Positions 61,228 through 64,000 of a DNA stretch of 64,000 bases are shown here, one piece after another. Under the pieces are notes generated by a model. It saw nothing but the letters and a program-made list of their open reading frames with translations, searched no databases and was not told the origin of the DNA. Every line of letters begins with the position of its first letter. Positions within the stretch are counted from its first letter, which is position 1. The translations under genes and the position numbers were made by a program. Source of the DNA: Anaerovirgula multivorans (GTDB lineage: Bacteria; Bacillota; Clostridia; Peptostreptococcales; Natronincolaceae); contig NZ_FZOJ01000003.1 of NCBI RefSeq assembly GCF_900188145.1, positions 186,001 through 250,000 on the forward strand, read 5' to 3'.

Positions 61228-62047
61228 CGATAACTTCAACCTCCTCCCTATTCATAATTTTGTGAAAAGGTTGTGAAAGTGCAATACGGGTTTCTACTAA
61301 ATAACGGGTATAATCATTTTTAGGCTCTCTAAAAATCTGATTTGCATTTCCATACTCTACACAAGCACCACCCTTCATCACCAATACCTTTTGTGCTAAC
61401 CGCTGCACAACACCTAAATCATGGGATATAAATAAAATAGCAGTACTGGTTATACGTTGTAATCGTTCAAACTGTTCTACCACATCACGCTGGTTAATGG
61501 AGTCTAGAGCAGTGGTAGGCTCATCAGCTATAATAATATCTGGCTTCATAGCCATAGCAATAGCAATCATACACCTTTGGAGCATGCCACCTGATAGCTG
61601 ATGAGGATATTTTTTTAGTACATCTTTTGCATCATAAATACTCATCTTATTCATGGCTTCTATTCCCATTGCCTTTGCATCCTTCTTTGACACCTTCAAA
61701 TTTTCACAAAGAGTCTCTTCTATTTGATAGCCTATCGTATAAAGAGGATCAAAAGCTGTCATTGCATCCTGTAGAATCATTGAAATGTTTTTACCTCTGA
61801 TCTTTCGCATGACACCAAAATCATTTTTTTTGATTTCTTTTCCATGAAGGAAAACAGTTCCCGTTACTTCCAGCCAAGGATTGGTCAAATTTAATATGGC
61901 CTTGCAGGTCATAGACTTACCACTACCGCTTTCCCCTACAATGGCAAGACAGCTATTGGGTTCAAGAGAAAAGTTCAGATTGTGAAGGATTCTTTCCCCA
62001 TTACGCAAATCAACTACAGATAGATTCTCCACTTTCAGCAAACTCAT
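61202..62047 (-). CDS. Nik-type ABC ATPase, first subunit (second system)
   Basis: A 281-residue ABC ATPase. Walker A 'GESGSGKSMTCK', signature 'LSGGMLQRCMIAIAMA', Walker B 'DIIIADEPTTALDS'. It overlaps its permease neighbour by 38 bp and the following ATPase by 26 bp, a very compact gene order. GGAGGGTGAAAAACA precedes the ATG. Similar to 55921. Confidence 0.92.
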   Translation of the reverse strand: MSLLKVENLSVVDLRNGERILHNLNFSLEPNSCLAIVGESGSGKSMTCKAILNLTNPWLEVTGTVFLHGKEIKKNDFGVMRKIRGKNISMILQDAMTAFDPLYTIGYQIEETLCENLKVSKKDAKAMGIEAMNKMSIYDAKDVLKKYPHQLSGGMLQRCMIAIAMAMKPDIIIADEPTTALDSINQRDVVEQFERLQRITSTAILFISHDLGVVQRLAQKVLVMKGGACVEYGNANQIFREPKNDYTRYLVETRIALSQPFHKIMNREEVEVIDVKSAGCI

Positions 62048-62888
62048 TGTTTTTCACCCTCCTATCCATATGTTTAGGATCCATAATATCCCTCACTTTA
62101 TCTCCAATAAAATTAAAAGCAGCCACCACTGCTAATATAGCGATACCAGGAGGAAGCATTTTTGTGGGATGCGTAATCATAATGTTTTTGGCCTCGTTCA
62201 ACATCATGCCCCATTCTGGAGTTGGTGCCTGCACCCCTAGCCCTAAGAAAGATAGTGCAGAAACACTCAATATAACTGCTCCTGTATCTAAAGAGGCTAA
62301 TACCACGATTTCACCTAGAGCCCCCGGTAACAAATGGTTTTTCATAATATGAAAGGGACTACTACCCACTACCTTAGCAAAACAAATATAGTTTTTATCC
62401 ATATACTGTACCACAATAGATCTTATCATCCGAGTATACCAAGCCCACTTGGCAATAATATTGGCTATAATGATATTACCAAGTCCAGGCCCTAGCATTC
62501 CTACGATGGCCAGTATCATCACTTCACTAGGAAAAGATAGCATCACATCACATAAACGCATGATGATCTCATCTATCCACCCTCGAAAGTACCCTGCCAC
62601 AAACCCCAGTATTGTTCCAATAGAAATAGTCATCAGCATCGTCCAAATAGACATCAACACTGTAGTACGTATCCCATAGAGTAGCCGAGAGAAAATGCAT
62701 CTCCCAAGCTGATCTGTACCAAAGGGATATTGTAGACTGATACCAGAAAGCTTTTCCCTAATATTTGTTTCCACAGGATCATTGGGGGCAACCACTGGTG
62801 CTATAACCCCCAACAGAATAATCGTCACAAGGAAAAACAAACATGCCCCCGCAAGCTTATCAGATTTGATTTTTTTCAAAATATGCAT
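62010..62888 (-). CDS. Nik-type ABC permease C (second system)
   Basis: A 292-residue permease with 'VAPNDPVETNIREKL', 'YPFGTDQLGRCIFSRLLYGIR' and 'VVGSSPFHIMKNHLLPGALGE' loops as in NikC. The tail (about 20 residues) reads over the next gene by 38 bp. Follows the B-type permease by one base. The paralogue at 56735 shares the motifs in order. Confidence 0.92.
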   Translation of the reverse strand: MHILKKIKSDKLAGACLFFLVTIILLGVIAPVVAPNDPVETNIREKLSGISLQYPFGTDQLGRCIFSRLLYGIRTTVLMSIWTMLMTISIGTILGFVAGYFRGWIDEIIMRLCDVMLSFPSEVMILAIVGMLGPGLGNIIIANIIAKWAWYTRMIRSIVVQYMDKNYICFAKVVGSSPFHIMKNHLLPGALGEIVVLASLDTGAVILSVSALSFLGLGVQAPTPEWGMMLNEAKNIMITHPTKMLPPGIAILAVVAAFNFIGDKVRDIMDPKHMDRRVKNNEFAESGESICS

Positions 62889-62889
62889 A

Positions 62890-63819
62890 CTATGTTGTCC
62901 TCCTTATCCTAGGGTCTAGGGATGCACTGATGATATCCACGATTAGATTACATACCACAAATAATAGCGCCATCATAACAATATAGGCTTGAATAATGGG
63001 ATAATCTCGATTAAATATAGCACTGACACACAATCTTCCAATTCCTGGCCACGCAAAAATATTTTCTACAATTACAGTTCCAGCTATAAGTTTAGGAATG
63101 GACATTCCTAGTGCCGTAATAGAGGATTGGATTGAATTTCTAAATATATGTTTCGTGACAGTCCAATTCTTCAAACCCCTTACACGGGTATACAGTACAT
63201 AATTCTCATTTTTATTTTGTACCATGTTATTTCGAATCAATCGCGTATAGATGGAAATGTAGCTTAAGGATAATGTAGCTGCCGGCAAAATCACTGAGCT
63301 AAAACCACTCATTCCACTGGTAGGGAACATGTCCAATTTTACAGCAAACAGCCACATCAGCAGTAGCCCCACCCAGAAGTTAGGCATTGCCGTCCCAACA
63401 AATATGATTCCTCGTATTGTTTTATCTCCTATAGAGTCTTCAAATATAGCGCATAAAATCCCTGCCACAATACTAATTCCCAAAATCATCATAAGTGCTA
63501 TTGCTGCCAAATATAGTGTAGCTGGTAATGCGCTTAGCATTTCATCTGAAACTGACTTGTTATTTATATAACTATTTCCAAAGTCAAAGCGTAGACTATT
63601 TCCTAACCAAATAATATACCTCTCAAAAAAAGGTTTGTCTAACCCTAATTCTTCTCGCATAGCGGCTACCGCTTCATCGGTAGGGGTAATTTCATTGACC
63701 CTTAGGGCAACTTCTGCCGGATCACTGGTGTTTAAATTAATTAGCAAAAACGAAATGAAGGTTATTCCTATTAATATCGGTATAATAAATAATATTCGAC
63801 GAATTATATAATTTCTCAT
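62890..63819 (-). CDS. Nik-type ABC permease B (second system)
   Basis: A 309-residue permease, AGGGGGGGAATCA before the ATG, with 'RYIIWLGNSLRFDFGNSYINN', 'FVGTAMPNFWVGLLLMW' and 'VRGLKNWTVTKHIFRNSIQSSITALG'. It is the closest relative of the 57556 gene, showing that the two transport systems arose by duplication. Eighty bases separate it from the binding protein cut by the window edge. Confidence 0.92.
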   Translation of the reverse strand: MRNYIIRRILFIIPILIGITFISFLLINLNTSDPAEVALRVNEITPTDEAVAAMREELGLDKPFFERYIIWLGNSLRFDFGNSYINNKSVSDEMLSALPATLYLAAIALMMILGISIVAGILCAIFEDSIGDKTIRGIIFVGTAMPNFWVGLLLMWLFAVKLDMFPTSGMSGFSSVILPAATLSLSYISIYTRLIRNNMVQNKNENYVLYTRVRGLKNWTVTKHIFRNSIQSSITALGMSIPKLIAGTVIVENIFAWPGIGRLCVSAIFNRDYPIIQAYIVMMALLFVVCNLIVDIISASLDPRIRRTT

Positions 63820-63901
63820 TGATTCCCCCCCTTACTAATTCAGATCTAAACATCATCTTTTATATAGGATTCCCTACTTAGTAAGGAATCCTACATTAGC
63901 A

Positions 63902-64000
63902 TTATTGCTGAAAATACATGTTTTCAAAAGGTATCTCATATTGCGATACATTAAAGCCAACACCTCTTAAAGAGGGTCCATATACCGCTTTTGTTCTAGA
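63902..64000 (-). CDS. Nik/Dpp-type ABC substrate-binding protein (partial, C-terminus)
   Basis: The last 32 codons of a binding-protein gene that continues beyond the window. The ending reads VSQYEIPFENMYFQQ, parallel to the PSQYEVPLDKMYIK end of the 58573 protein. It would be the first gene of the second operon, whose promoter lies outside this window. Confidence 0.85.
   Translation of the reverse strand, partial: SRTKAVYGPSLRGVGFNVSQYEIPFENMYFQQ

Overview
The window is low-GC DNA from a strictly anaerobic, probably spore-forming member of the Clostridia (Firmicutes). An Alkaliphilus/Natronincola-like relative is plausible, but I cannot fix the genus from sequence alone. The evidence is strong GGAGG ribosome sites, TTGACA/TATAAT promoters, a SAM-I riboswitch, HelD, a YesMN-type two-component pair and a corrinoid- and folate-based C1 metabolism (formate-THF ligase, MetV, MeTr, RACo-like activator). 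Nearly all genes lie on the minus strand.

Layout. 0-2.5 kb: pgsA, an unknown gene and an orphan NMT1-type lipoprotein. 2.5-8.4 kb: a methionine operon (two PLP sulfur-transfer enzymes, cobalamin-dependent MetH without its reactivation domain, MetF) behind a SAM-I riboswitch and a consensus promoter. 8.4-10.5 kb: hydroxyacid dehydrogenase, sugar isomerase-like protein and a short membrane-protein remnant. 10.6-16.1 kb: a duplicated, partly decayed cluster of small glycine-rich hydrophobic proteins, with a radical-SAM activase, an FMN glutamate-synthase-like enzyme, gene fragments and an orphan IS200/IS605-type right-end RNA. 16.2-25.9 kb: a sucrose or sucrose-phosphate operon (ABC importer without ATPase, a PfkB kinase fused to a sucrose-phosphate-synthase-like GT4, a GalT-like transferase, GH32) with a divergent LacI regulator.

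25.9-42.4 kb holds a methyl-transfer (probably O-demethylase) region. It has a RACo-like activator, a DUF1638 protein, a GntR/UTRA regulator, two UroD-type methyltransferase I paralogues, corrinoid proteins (one with a precise in-frame loss of its whole B12 domain), MeTr, MetV, formate-THF ligase, a two-component system and an MFS carrier. Three promoters here share one architecture: TTGACN, 16 bp, TATAAT, then 25-26 bp to a conserved 14-mer. That makes the fhs, MeTr and methyltransferase units look like one regulon, with the local GntR protein as the obvious candidate regulator. A 47-codon gene follows each methyltransferase I gene.

42.5-51.4 kb: an OxlT-like MFS protein, HelD, a small HTH module, a methyltransferase, a CPC-type P-ATPase with MarR, and many structured repeats. 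51.4-64 kb: two tandem Nik/Opp-type ABC importers. The first is in an operon with a MATE exporter and YesMN behind a promoter carrying a near-consensus Fur box.

A dispersed palindromic element of 74-89 bp (five copies plus fragments between 30 and 52 kb) has conserved stems with paired base changes. One copy sits inside the loop of a terminator that is uninterrupted in the paralogous locus, so it appears to be mobile. Gene functions rest on motif recognition and remembered family features; nothing was searched or computed.
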